Source: Echinicola pacifica DSM 19836
GTDB taxonomy: Bacteria; Bacteroidota; Bacteroidia; Cytophagales; Cyclobacteriaceae
NCBI RefSeq assembly: GCF_000373245.1
Contig: NZ_KB890756.1
Location: forward strand, 1 to 64,000
DNA: 64,000 nt
Direction of reading: 5' to 3'
A model generated the notes under the pieces. It ran no database searches and was not told the origin of the DNA. It saw only the letters and a list, made by a program, of their open reading frames with translations. Shown one piece after another: positions 52,392 to 61,253 of the stretch (position 1 is its first letter; each line of letters begins with the position of its first letter). Made by a program: the position numbers and the translations under genes.

Positions 52392-53588
52392 ATGCGCAAT
52401 TATACTTACTTCACACTTACGAGCATTTGCATCTTTGGCTTATTGGCACAGGGATGTGGAAATTCCACCCAACAATCCGATCAAGGACCTGAGCATGAAG
52501 TGGAACTGGAGTTGGTAGATTCCATTATGGTGGACAAGCTGGAGCCATTGGTTATCGATGATTATAGAAGTGATTTAGGCTACTTTTTGTTTCGTGAAAC
52601 TAAATCCAGGAAGCCCATCCTGACGGATGAAAAAGGCACTATTCTGAAGGAATTTGATATTCTGAACGAGGGTCCCGACGGAATGGGGAGCTATGGCACA
52701 GGTTACCGACTGATGGATGAGCAGCAATGGGTAGCGCAAAACCTGATGACAGGATTCTTTACCTATGACTACCAAGGCCATCAACTCGGAAAATTTGCGC
52801 CAGAAACAGCTGGGTTATTTTCCATTTCAGTTTTCTCAGGTCGGACCAAGTTCACTCCTATCAAAAAAAATGGAGACTGGCATTTATTGGCGGAGGAGCC
52901 AAATGTCTTTGACCATAAGGCCATCGACGCAGAGCAGCTAGGTGCAGTATTTTATGACCAAGCCAAGTCACTCATTGATATGAACCTAAGCTCCGGAGAG
53001 CAAAAGCTTCTGACGAGCTATCCGGATGGCTGGGAGCCCAAGGTCTCCCAACGCTATATCGGAAATGCTTTTCCATTGTTGGCCATCAACCAGCACAGCC
53101 TTAAGATGGGGGTGCTTCCCACTGCGGGCAACCAACTCTTTATATTTGATTACTCTGGCGAGGAGCCCATCCTTAGGGATACGGTGATGCTAAGTCACAG
53201 GCATCGCCCGGAGCAGGCTCCGAAGGCAGCCTCCTCTGAGGATCGCTGGCAGGATGATTACCCTGTATTCACCGATCTCAGAGTATGGAAGGATGGATTC
53301 CTGGTGGGTTTTCATACCCGCATCCCCGCAGAGGTCATGAAATCCCTCAGAGCTAAGAGTGAAGAATACTATAAACTCCCCGAATTCAAGGTGGCTTCAA
53401 AGCAGTACGCAAAGCCTTATTATATCGTAATAAGGGACGGAAAACAATTTGGGGTAATAAATAAACTACCAATTGATGGAAATGTAGATTTCATGGATGA
53501 AGAGGGTTTTATTTATATCAATAATAACAGTTCTCCCGAAATTGAGCGAGATTATAATGTTTTTTACAAGCTGAAAATAAAAAATTAA
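52392..53588 (+). CDS. DUF4221-like lipoprotein (putative beta-propeller)
   Basis: A 398-residue lipoprotein with signal segment SICIFGLLAQGC (lipidated C22). The body has repeated strand-turn units (LTDEKGTILKEFDILNEGPDGMGSYGTGYRL; NQLFIFDYSGEEPILRDTVML; YIVIRDGKQFGVI) and resembles DUF4221 lipoproteins with a predicted propeller, common in Cytophagales and of unknown function. The family call is by resemblance and moderate in certainty. It stands apart from the glp operon. Confidence 0.65.
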   Translation: MRNYTYFTLTSICIFGLLAQGCGNSTQQSDQGPEHEVELELVDSIMVDKLEPLVIDDYRSDLGYFLFRETKSRKPILTDEKGTILKEFDILNEGPDGMGSYGTGYRLMDEQQWVAQNLMTGFFTYDYQGHQLGKFAPETAGLFSISVFSGRTKFTPIKKNGDWHLLAEEPNVFDHKAIDAEQLGAVFYDQAKSLIDMNLSSGEQKLLTSYPDGWEPKVSQRYIGNAFPLLAINQHSLKMGVLPTAGNQLFIFDYSGEEPILRDTVMLSHRHRPEQAPKAASSEDRWQDDYPVFTDLRVWKDGFLVGFHTRIPAEVMKSLRAKSEEYYKLPEFKVASKQYAKPYYIVIRDGKQFGVINKLPIDGNVDFMDEEGFIYINNNSSPEIERDYNVFYKLKIKN

Positions 53589-53933
53589 AAAAAATTATAT
53601 TCATTTTTTCAGGTATCAAAATATCAAATTTGTAAAGAATGGCACCGATCTAAGGCTCTTACTGATGGAATTGGCAGTCGCAAACGGTTTCGGGTTTCAA
53701 AAGATTAAAACAAGGGTAAAATTGCGGGTATTTTGCCAAATTGTTAACAAATGATATTTTTTATTAATGTATTTGCAATTACAACTAGCTTTCTTTACGT
53801 TTGAGGTATAATCACGTGATCTACTAATTAATAGTACCTGCCCAAAATAATTAGCCTCAGAAAAACCGGGATCAAAATGATGAACGGGAGGTTTGTAAAG
53901 TGTTAAATTCTTAACCCTTCAAACAACAAAACC
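53589..53933. other. Intergenic region with promoter and long leader
   Basis: 345 bp without a gene. It contains the perfect promoter at 53772-53803; the transcript would carry a leader of about 124 nt before the ATG at 53934. CGGGAGGTTTG about 50 nt before the ATG is purine-rich but too far to act as a ribosome binding site. No riboswitch is recognised. Confidence 0.5.
53772..53803 (+). promoter_or_regulatory. Promoter of the second small secreted-protein gene
   Basis: TTTG (53772-53775), 20 nt, TACGTTTG (53796-53803): perfect consensus with the same spacer as the rRNA and rpmE2 promoters. Predicted start near 53810. Confidence 0.82.
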
Positions 53934-54536
53934 ATGAGATTAATTATTGCAACTCTAATCGCGGTGTGCATTTCAGCAACTGTCACTGCCCGCCCAGCAG
54001 GTCAAAAAGACCTCAACAAAGAAAAAGAAGCTAAAGCTGTTCTCGAAAACTTAGGAGACAACAAAGTACAATTGAAATTTTTGACCCAGCCACACGGAAA
54101 AGTTTTGGTAAGGATCAAAAACGCCAACAGCAATGTGATTTTCAAAGAAATCATCAGCACAGAAAAGGAGTTCAAAAAGAACTATGACCTTTCTGCTCTT
54201 GCAAAGGGCGACTACGAATTGGAAGTATTCACCCGTCAGGATGGTACAATCGGCAATTTTGACATCAGCCTTGGCGAAGAGAAGTCTGCTGGATCCAATT
54301 ATTTCACCAAAGTAAAAGTACTAAGCGACGATAAAATCGCATTGCTTATCAAGGCTAATGGTGCAAACAAAAAGTACGTTAGAATCCTGGATCAAGGACA
54401 TGTGATTTTCGAAGATTCATTCGAGGGCAATAAGTATGGAAAGCTTTTCAATTTTGAAAAAGTGAGCTCTGTAAAAGACCTTGTATTCGAAGTAAGAGAC
54501 GAAAAAGGAGACGGGAAATACCTTTCTGCTCTTTAA
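53934..54536 (+). CDS. Small secreted protein with two beta-sandwich-like repeats
   Basis: A 200-residue exported protein (signal peptide about 1-19), rich in Lys and acidic residues. Two beta-rich halves share the motif plan seen in the product at 32994-33590: HGKVLVRIKNANSNVIF with KGDYELEVFTRQDG, then KYVRILDQGHVIFED with DLVFEVRDEKGDGKY. A perfect promoter suggests strong expression. It has no attached catalytic domain. Function unknown. Confidence 0.7.
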   Translation: MRLIIATLIAVCISATVTARPAGQKDLNKEKEAKAVLENLGDNKVQLKFLTQPHGKVLVRIKNANSNVIFKEIISTEKEFKKNYDLSALAKGDYELEVFTRQDGTIGNFDISLGEEKSAGSNYFTKVKVLSDDKIALLIKANGANKKYVRILDQGHVIFEDSFEGNKYGKLFNFEKVSSVKDLVFEVRDEKGDGKYLSAL

Positions 54537-54741
54537 TCCTGAAAGTAAGCATTATCTTATTGCGCCGCGGCGCAAAGGAATAGGAGCTGAAATAGGCAGG
54601 AGATCAACCATATTCACTTTAGTCCAAGAATGCGCCATAGTGGTGCCTGGCTAAAGTTTCCAAAAAATCTGGTTTTCATATTCTTCTACCTGCTCCTAAT
54701 AGCAGCTTCAGGAAACAAAAAACAACCACTATTAACTTACT

Positions 54742-54770
54742 AAAAAAGGCTGCCTTCGGGCAGCCTTTTT
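54742..54770. terminator. Bidirectional terminator
   Basis: AAAAAGGCTGCC-TTCG-GGCAGCCTTTTT, a perfect stem with a UUCG tetraloop, between the secreted-protein gene (plus) and the esterase gene (minus). Confidence 0.94.
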
Positions 54771-54780
54771 CTATTTTATA

Positions 54781-56202
54781 TTACCACTCATCTGTACGGA
54801 AAGAACTTAGAGGCAATCCTCCGGTGCTAAACACCTGGCCCTCCACAAAATTCTTAAAGCCATACCGAACCGCCACCGGCTTTTCGACCGATGGAGAAGA
54901 GAGGGTAATGGACTCCCTACCTAGCAGGGCATTGGCAGGATAAAACTTCTTATTTTCTCCTGCGATCTCGAATATAGTCACCTCTTTGCTATAAGAAGTA
55001 ATTCCATTTGGCGCCGAATCAAATGAAAGAATGGCCGTGCTTCCCTTATATTCTACACCAGAGAGCTCAGGACTTTCATATTCAAATCCTTCGATACCAT
55101 ATGTTTTTGCCAGTGCCAAATAAGCCAACCGCAGGCTGCCAGTTTTTTTATCAGCTGGGTGAATAAGTGTTTTTTCTCCAATATCCATCAAGACAGCCAT
55201 TCCACTATTAGGTATCCGCTTATTGGCCTTACGCTGAGCATCTCTCAAATAAGCTGAATTCCTTTTCTCCACATACTGATTATCAGTAAGATCACCATAA
55301 TCAAAAGGGGCAATTTGGGCATAATAAAAAGGAAATTCTCCTAGCGCCCAGGATTGACGCCACTCTTTCAGCATGGTCACCATTAGCTCCTCATATTGCT
55401 CTGGACGCCCATTATTGGACTCCCCTTGATACCATATCATGCCCTTGATCCCAAATCCCATTACTGGGCTGATCATCCCATTATACAAGGCTGTCGCGGT
55501 ACGATTTGGTACTTTTATCTCCTCCTCACTTTGAGGAATCGTGATTTCATCCTTGAAGTCGGCCAACATCTGCTCGCTCATCCAGGCCTCTATATTAGAA
55601 CCTCCCCAAGACACATGAACTAGGCCAATGGGCACATCCAAACTTTGCTGAAGCTGCTTACCAAAGAACCAAGCGGTGGCACTAAAGCCAGAAGCTACCG
55701 CTGGAGAAGCTTCCTCCCATTGCCCTTCAAAGTTCTTTTGCTCCTCCACACTTCCCTTTCTAGGCACTGTGATCAACCTGATTTGGTCATTTTTGGCATT
55801 GACAATGGCCTCATTGCCTCCCAATATCGGCTGCCCTGAGAAACCCTTCAGCGGCATCTCCATATTCGACTGTCCCGAGCAGAGCCATACCTCTCCTATA
55901 AGCACATTCTCCAATTTCACCTCATCACCATCAGAAATGGTAATCTGATACGGGCCCCCAGCCTTTGGGGTATTCAACTTTAATTGCCATTCTCCCTCCT
56001 GATTGGCCTTTACCTGATGTGAATTTCCATCCCATGAGGCCGTAATGGTCACCTCCGCACCCGGACTTGCCCAGCCCCAGATGGGCGCTGGGATCTGCTG
56101 CTGCAGGACCATATTATCCGAAAAAATAGAGGGTAAACGCACCTCCGCATAGCTTATCAAACTAGCTGATAAAAAAGCCACGGACATTATAAATTTCTTC
56201 AT
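54781..56202 (-). CDS. Sialate O-acetylesterase-type SGNH carbohydrate esterase
   Basis: A 473-residue exported enzyme (signal peptide about 1-19). An N-terminal beta domain (LPSIFSDNMVLQQQIPAPIWGWA) is followed by the SGNH hydrolase core with nucleophile S112 in CSGQSNMEMPL; DIGEKTLIHPADK supplies the candidate Asp/His pair. The family removes O-acetyl groups from sialic acids but also from plant-type glycans. Next to GH106-type and propeller glycosidase genes, deacetylation of a rhamnose-containing polysaccharide is a reasonable inference. Confidence 0.88.
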   Translation of the reverse strand: MKKFIMSVAFLSASLISYAEVRLPSIFSDNMVLQQQIPAPIWGWASPGAEVTITASWDGNSHQVKANQEGEWQLKLNTPKAGGPYQITISDGDEVKLENVLIGEVWLCSGQSNMEMPLKGFSGQPILGGNEAIVNAKNDQIRLITVPRKGSVEEQKNFEGQWEEASPAVASGFSATAWFFGKQLQQSLDVPIGLVHVSWGGSNIEAWMSEQMLADFKDEITIPQSEEEIKVPNRTATALYNGMISPVMGFGIKGMIWYQGESNNGRPEQYEELMVTMLKEWRQSWALGEFPFYYAQIAPFDYGDLTDNQYVEKRNSAYLRDAQRKANKRIPNSGMAVLMDIGEKTLIHPADKKTGSLRLAYLALAKTYGIEGFEYESPELSGVEYKGSTAILSFDSAPNGITSYSKEVTIFEIAGENKKFYPANALLGRESITLSSPSVEKPVAVRYGFKNFVEGQVFSTGGLPLSSFRTDEW

Positions 56203-56385
56203 TTTAGCTACTGGTTATCTTTAAAGATTTATTGAATTATAAATATAAACTCCACAATATATAATTATATGATCGATTAAAAGAATATTTAACCTTATCC
56301 CCCCCTATTCTCAAAAGAATAAGTAGCTCCACCCTTCCGCTCCACCCACCAGCCTATCTGGATATATCCACTTAAAATGGGCCAT

Positions 56386-59300
56386 TTAGTATTCCTTCAG
56401 GATCCTCAGCGGTCCTATCAGTCCAGCTGGCAATAAGGCCTTACCCTCCAGCCGCTCCAGATCTGCAATGGTCGAGGTAATTCGCTCCTCCGCTGGCAAA
56501 AGCTGATCTCCCATCAGGCGGTTTGCCCAGGTATTACTCACTTCGATTTCCAGTAGATTCTCCTCTTCCTCTATTGCCTCCGAAATGTACACTTGATACG
56601 GGAAAGTCCAGGCTACACCACAGTCCTTTCCATTTATCCGTACCGAGGCAATATTATTCACCTCTCCCAGATATAACCACAAGCGCTCCTTATCCCCAGA
56701 GGCCAAGGTAAATTTCTTTCGGTAAATAGCCGTCCCTGAATAGTACTTTATAGAGGGCTCAGGCCTCTCAGTCCACGACACCAGATGCTCAAAGGTCATT
56801 ATGGACTCAGGTCCGCCATACTCAGGGTCAAACTCCAGCTTCCAAGCCCCATCCAAAGCCATCACTTCTTTATATTCATACCAATTTCGACCAAATGGCC
56901 CCTCCTTCTCCGTCTCTTGATCTCTGAAATGCACAAATAAGGACCCATTTGGTGGAAACTTGAGGCTGATAATAGTCCTGTCCTCTTCCTCTATCCACTG
57001 TCCGATGGCATATTCCCTATCCACCACAGGATCATACAGCACAGGTTTTCTGCCCATAATTCTAAAAGAAAGTGTTAGCAGCCTTTCTTTAGGCGCTTGG
57101 TTGGAGAGGAAATAAAGGTCCTCCTCCTCCGTCCGGCGATGCGCAAAAGCAAAATCCTGATTGAGAGCATGCTCATCATCAGTCACCAGGACATCTGCTG
57201 GGATCTCAAGCATTGAAAAATCCGGCTGCTCAAAAGGCAGCGCATACACCCTCCCCCTACCAACCGGCCAAGACGAAGGCTCCGTATCCTCAGCATAACT
57301 CCCCGCAAACAACTGAGTAAAAATCTCCTTTAGCCCAGCTTCATCAGCCTTGAAGCCAAGCGTTTTATAGTCGAGCTTCTCCATAAAAACCGTAGCACCA
57401 TCTTTCACTATTTCTAATATCTTCGCTGCCACCTCCACAGACATTCTTTCCGCATTGGGGTTCATTTTTCGCTTTCCCGGAAATACCAATACCTCATAGG
57501 AACTGCCATCTGCAAACCGTACTTTTCCCTCCTCCACATACGCCAGCCGCAATAGCGCATCCTTATTAAACGAATCATAATGGTATCCCCGCAATGGATC
57601 GGTCCAGTTTTCAGCATCCGCGATATTGGCGGAATGCTTCACTCCGGCAGGCTTTTCCCTAGTGGGCTGCCCCTCATTTCGCCAGCGAATAACTTCCTCC
57701 CTGACCCGATCCTCCCCAAAAAGCCCGGGCAAAACAGGCAGCAGCCGCTCTGGAAGCAGTGCCCGGGAAGGCAGCCCCTCACCCGTAAACACCGCTATGT
57801 CTATTACGGGACTGCCCTTTTGCAAATTATGCTGCACTCGTTCGGCATAATCCACCCAGGCTCGGCCAGGCTTCCACCATGTCTGGTCACGCTGAAAATA
57901 AAGTCCTATCCCATCCAGCGTCATCCCTGGCTTCCTATCCACCCATGGATTATGGACAAATACATGGTAAAAAAAACGATTCACCCCAAGGGCGTAATTT
58001 CGGTCTCCAAGCGTCTTTAACATCCCAGGGTATTCATTCCAGTCCATCCGAAGCTGAGTAAATGCCTCCGCCTGAATGATCTGTTTACCATAAATATGCC
58101 CGGCAGATACCGCATCACGCATATCATTTGGCTTATCATGAGTAGGGCTGTTCAGCCAAAACTCCCCTGCTGGCAGGTCCGTAAACCTAAAATGCTCCAT
58201 CCCATCAGTCACCATAGTGGGCGCCACATTCTCTGCACTAAAAAGCACCCCATTCTTATGCGCCTCCTCCTGTAATGTCCCAAAAAAACTATCCATCACC
58301 AGCTCCGAAATAGTCAGCCGCAGATCATATAACAAGCGCTCAGACTGATCTGCACTGATCAGCGGAACCCCGGCTAGGACGGGCAGGAAATCCATAATAT
58401 CATATCCTCGGCGTGCTAGAAACTCCTTCTCGAACCCTGGAGACCAATTCTGACTCCCTGCTTCCCAGCTGTCGATATGAAATATCTTAAGTACTTCCTC
58501 TGCAAGTTCTGGCCCTGCCCTTCGCAAAGCTTCACCATACCATTTGTCAAATTGCAGCCTTACTGCCTTCGCATTAAACTTGTCCACCTCCAAGCCCTTT
58601 GCTCCTCCACCCGTATAGTTGGTATGGCCAGTGGAAGTATAGCCAAATCGCATAATCCGCCATTTCCCCCCTGCCCCTACCCATTTTAGGCGGCCATTTT
58701 CATCCATTTGCTGGCTTATATTTTTTAATTCTGCAAGTGACACACAGTTTTCTATTGGCAATAAGTCCTGCCCCAGCTCCTCACTTATGCGCCATACCGC
58801 TGCCGATTTCCCCTCGTACTGGTCGATCACTGGTCTGGAGGAAAGCGCTATGGTGCTTACCTTAAAGGAAGGCTTCCATTTAGCAGCATCCAAGTCCTCC
58901 GCTCCAGGCTCTGTCCCCTGCTTATCATAAACAAATCGATAATATTTTGCGGTGGTTTCCGGGATAGCATGACTATAATCATAATCCCAATCCTGCCACC
59001 CATGCCTAGGTGCTTTCAACCTATACACCTCCCTAAAACCCTCCCCATCATCACACACCAACACCCTCAGTCTATGGGCTTGATAGCTATTTCCATGAGT
59101 TTTGATCCTAATGGACCTGCAAGTAAAGGCCTTTTCAAATTCATATTGCACCCATCCTTCCTCATTGGTGGCCAAATAATCAGGGCTTCTATCATCCAAT
59201 AAAAAGTCCAAATCCTCCGAGCTGATATCACTGCTTACGGTGGGTCTATCTATTTCTGAGCTCCGCTCAAAATCATCCCTTACAGGAAATGCAAATACTG

Positions 59301-59820
59301 CCAAATCCCGATAATAACCCTCATAATTTTCGGGCAGGGCGAGTCTCATATTTTCTCCCGCATGGATATTCACTACGGTGTCTGTCCAAACCACTTTTTG
59401 CATGGATAGCTCCGGGCTAATCCACGGCCCACCCGCTACCGCAAACCCATCACAGGCATGCATGGCTAATTTCAAACCGAGTCGATCCGCCTCTTCCATT
59501 GCGAAGCGCACCATCTCCCACCATTCTTCTGAGCCTTGCAGAGTGGGAGGGTCTATATGGGCGGGCTCTGCGGGACCTTTGATAGACATCAGATAAGCCC
59601 CCGCCAGCCCCGCCTCTCTCATGGCTTCCAGGTCAGCGGTGATCCCCTCTCGAGAGTAGGCCGAATACATCCAATACCAATACACCCAGGGTTTTGCAGG
59701 ATCATAGTCTTCTTCGCAATCCACTGTGGCGGAGAGCTGACTTACCTGGAAGGCAAAACTGCCCCAAGGAAGGAACGCTAAGACTAGCAAAACAAGAAAA
59801 AACACTTTCTGTGCTGACAT
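56386..59820 (-). CDS. GH106-type glycoside hydrolase (putative alpha-L-rhamnosidase)
   Basis: A 1144-residue exported enzyme (signal peptide about 1-23). The catalytic part opens PAKPWVYWYWMYSAYSREGITADLEAMREAGLAGAYL, as in GH106 enzymes, and contains a beta domain inserted near 185-290 (FTCRSIRIKTHGNSYQAHRLRVL). The C-terminal 150 residues form a galactose-binding or sugar-binding-like sandwich (YYSGTAIYRKKFTL, RINGKDCGVAWTFPYQVYI). GH106 enzymes release L-rhamnose from pectin-type or similar glycans; activity here is inferred from family. Middle gene of the carbohydrate group. Confidence 0.82.
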   Translation of the reverse strand: MSAQKVFFLVLLVLAFLPWGSFAFQVSQLSATVDCEEDYDPAKPWVYWYWMYSAYSREGITADLEAMREAGLAGAYLMSIKGPAEPAHIDPPTLQGSEEWWEMVRFAMEEADRLGLKLAMHACDGFAVAGGPWISPELSMQKVVWTDTVVNIHAGENMRLALPENYEGYYRDLAVFAFPVRDDFERSSEIDRPTVSSDISSEDLDFLLDDRSPDYLATNEEGWVQYEFEKAFTCRSIRIKTHGNSYQAHRLRVLVCDDGEGFREVYRLKAPRHGWQDWDYDYSHAIPETTAKYYRFVYDKQGTEPGAEDLDAAKWKPSFKVSTIALSSRPVIDQYEGKSAAVWRISEELGQDLLPIENCVSLAELKNISQQMDENGRLKWVGAGGKWRIMRFGYTSTGHTNYTGGGAKGLEVDKFNAKAVRLQFDKWYGEALRRAGPELAEEVLKIFHIDSWEAGSQNWSPGFEKEFLARRGYDIMDFLPVLAGVPLISADQSERLLYDLRLTISELVMDSFFGTLQEEAHKNGVLFSAENVAPTMVTDGMEHFRFTDLPAGEFWLNSPTHDKPNDMRDAVSAGHIYGKQIIQAEAFTQLRMDWNEYPGMLKTLGDRNYALGVNRFFYHVFVHNPWVDRKPGMTLDGIGLYFQRDQTWWKPGRAWVDYAERVQHNLQKGSPVIDIAVFTGEGLPSRALLPERLLPVLPGLFGEDRVREEVIRWRNEGQPTREKPAGVKHSANIADAENWTDPLRGYHYDSFNKDALLRLAYVEEGKVRFADGSSYEVLVFPGKRKMNPNAERMSVEVAAKILEIVKDGATVFMEKLDYKTLGFKADEAGLKEIFTQLFAGSYAEDTEPSSWPVGRGRVYALPFEQPDFSMLEIPADVLVTDDEHALNQDFAFAHRRTEEEDLYFLSNQAPKERLLTLSFRIMGRKPVLYDPVVDREYAIGQWIEEEDRTIISLKFPPNGSLFVHFRDQETEKEGPFGRNWYEYKEVMALDGAWKLEFDPEYGGPESIMTFEHLVSWTERPEPSIKYYSGTAIYRKKFTLASGDKERLWLYLGEVNNIASVRINGKDCGVAWTFPYQVYISEAIEEEENLLEIEVSNTWANRLMGDQLLPAEERITSTIADLERLEGKALLPAGLIGPLRILKEY

Positions 59821-59950
59821 TATGATGTTTATGGTTTACGATTCTGATGGGTTTAGCTTCCCTGTGGTGACAGGGATTTTATAGCGAAGAAATAGTGATT
59901 GGTCTGGCTGGAATATGAAAATCAAAGTAAATACACCTCCCATCATCACC

Positions 59951-61087
59951 TCATTCCTCTATCGGCAAAAAGTGCTGTTCACTGGTCCCTAAATCCTTGG
60001 AAGTAGCCACTGCGATGCCTCTTTGCTCTTTATTATTTACTGCGCAATAAAAATGATATACGACTCCCTCATGCTTCACCACGAAAGATTTATGAGCAAA
60101 CAGCTCATCATAAGTCTCGGAAGGACGGATCAAATCAGGGCCTGACCAATCTGTCCAATGAATCAGATCTTTAGAAAGCGCAAACCTATTAAAGGCTGAA
60201 ATCTCCTCCCGGTCTGGCCAGAAGGCCCCAAAATAAAACATGATATAATAGTCTCCCCATTGCTGAATATATGCATCCCCGGATATACCCTTATGATGAT
60301 TGATGAGGGGCGCATCGCCATACCTCTTCCAGACCTTCATATCATCTGAGACAGCCATGGCGATTCGTTCCGCTCCTTTGGCGGGATGGATGCTATCTCC
60401 CCTCGCATTATAATACATGATAAATGGATGCCCCGTATGTCTTTCCTTATCCCAGATCACCGAGCTTTTGTACTGAGTACTATTGTCCCACCATCTTACA
60501 TCCTGATCTTTTGGACTCAATACAGGTGTCTGAAGGCGGTCCCACTCATGGGCTGTACTTGGATCCCCGGCAGTATAGGCCATGCCTATAGACAGCATCC
60601 CTGCCTCATAGCCCCTGGAATTGCCTCCAATATAACTCATCCAATACTGCCCCTGATAGGGCTGTAACTCATAGCTGCCACCCCATACCATCTCCTGAAG
60701 CGCTAGGTATCCTGCCTTTTGATTGCTATCCCAATCGGTAGAATCTGAAAAGGACATCACCTTACCCTTATCTTCCCAATGAAGGAGATCCTCACTCTCC
60801 GCAAGCCATGTTTCATACCCTCGCCCACCAAAAATCAAGTACATCATATACCATTTTCCATCCTTTCGAAATACCGTGGGGCAGTCCATCTTTAAATCAT
60901 TTGATGGAGGTACTTTGACTAAACCATACTTAAATGGCGTCTTAATTTCTTCATAGACCTTTTGCAGCTCTGCTTCACTAATGCTGGTCTCAGGCCCTGG
61001 CGTAGTAGAAATCTCCTTGCTCCCTGAGCTACAACCTAATGCGAAGAGCAATAGAAAATAGAGGGTGAGGGGTTTTATAATGGTCAT
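59951..61087 (-). CDS. Five-bladed beta-propeller glycosidase lipoprotein (GH43/GH117/GH130-like)
   Basis: A 378-residue lipoprotein (lipobox FALGCSSG, C19). Repeated blade motifs are visible: DCPTVFRKDGKWYMMYL, MVWGGSYELQPYQGQYWMSYIG, HPFIMYYNARGD, DAYIQQWGDYYIMFYFGAF, FVVKHEGVVYHFYCAVN. This is the five-bladed fold shared by GH43, GH117 and related families; which one applies cannot be settled by eye. Surface-anchored exo-glycosidase acting with the GH106 and esterase neighbours is the likely role. Confidence 0.75.
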   Translation of the reverse strand: MTIIKPLTLYFLLLFALGCSSGSKEISTTPGPETSISEAELQKVYEEIKTPFKYGLVKVPPSNDLKMDCPTVFRKDGKWYMMYLIFGGRGYETWLAESEDLLHWEDKGKVMSFSDSTDWDSNQKAGYLALQEMVWGGSYELQPYQGQYWMSYIGGNSRGYEAGMLSIGMAYTAGDPSTAHEWDRLQTPVLSPKDQDVRWWDNSTQYKSSVIWDKERHTGHPFIMYYNARGDSIHPAKGAERIAMAVSDDMKVWKRYGDAPLINHHKGISGDAYIQQWGDYYIMFYFGAFWPDREEISAFNRFALSKDLIHWTDWSGPDLIRPSETYDELFAHKSFVVKHEGVVYHFYCAVNNKEQRGIAVATSKDLGTSEQHFLPIEE

Positions 61088-61190
61088 GGGCAGTACTCTT
61101 TAGGGCTGTTGAAGGCTGTATATTGGATTATTAAAATTACAAAACCCAGCTTCAATACCTTCCTGTGGTATCATGCCTAAGCCTATAAAC

Positions 61191-61228
61191 AAGAAAAGGA
61201 AGACCCTATTATTAGTCTTCCTTTTCTT
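61191..61228. terminator. Terminator downstream of the GluR0-like gene
   Basis: AAGAAAAGGAAGAC (61191-61204) and GTCTTCCTTTTCTT (61215-61228) form a perfect 14-bp stem with a 10-nt loop; the pyrimidine-rich arm ends in T runs on either strand. It is 26 nt after the channel gene stop. Confidence 0.8.
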
Positions 61229-61253
61229 AGATCATTATGTCGATCAGTATTTC

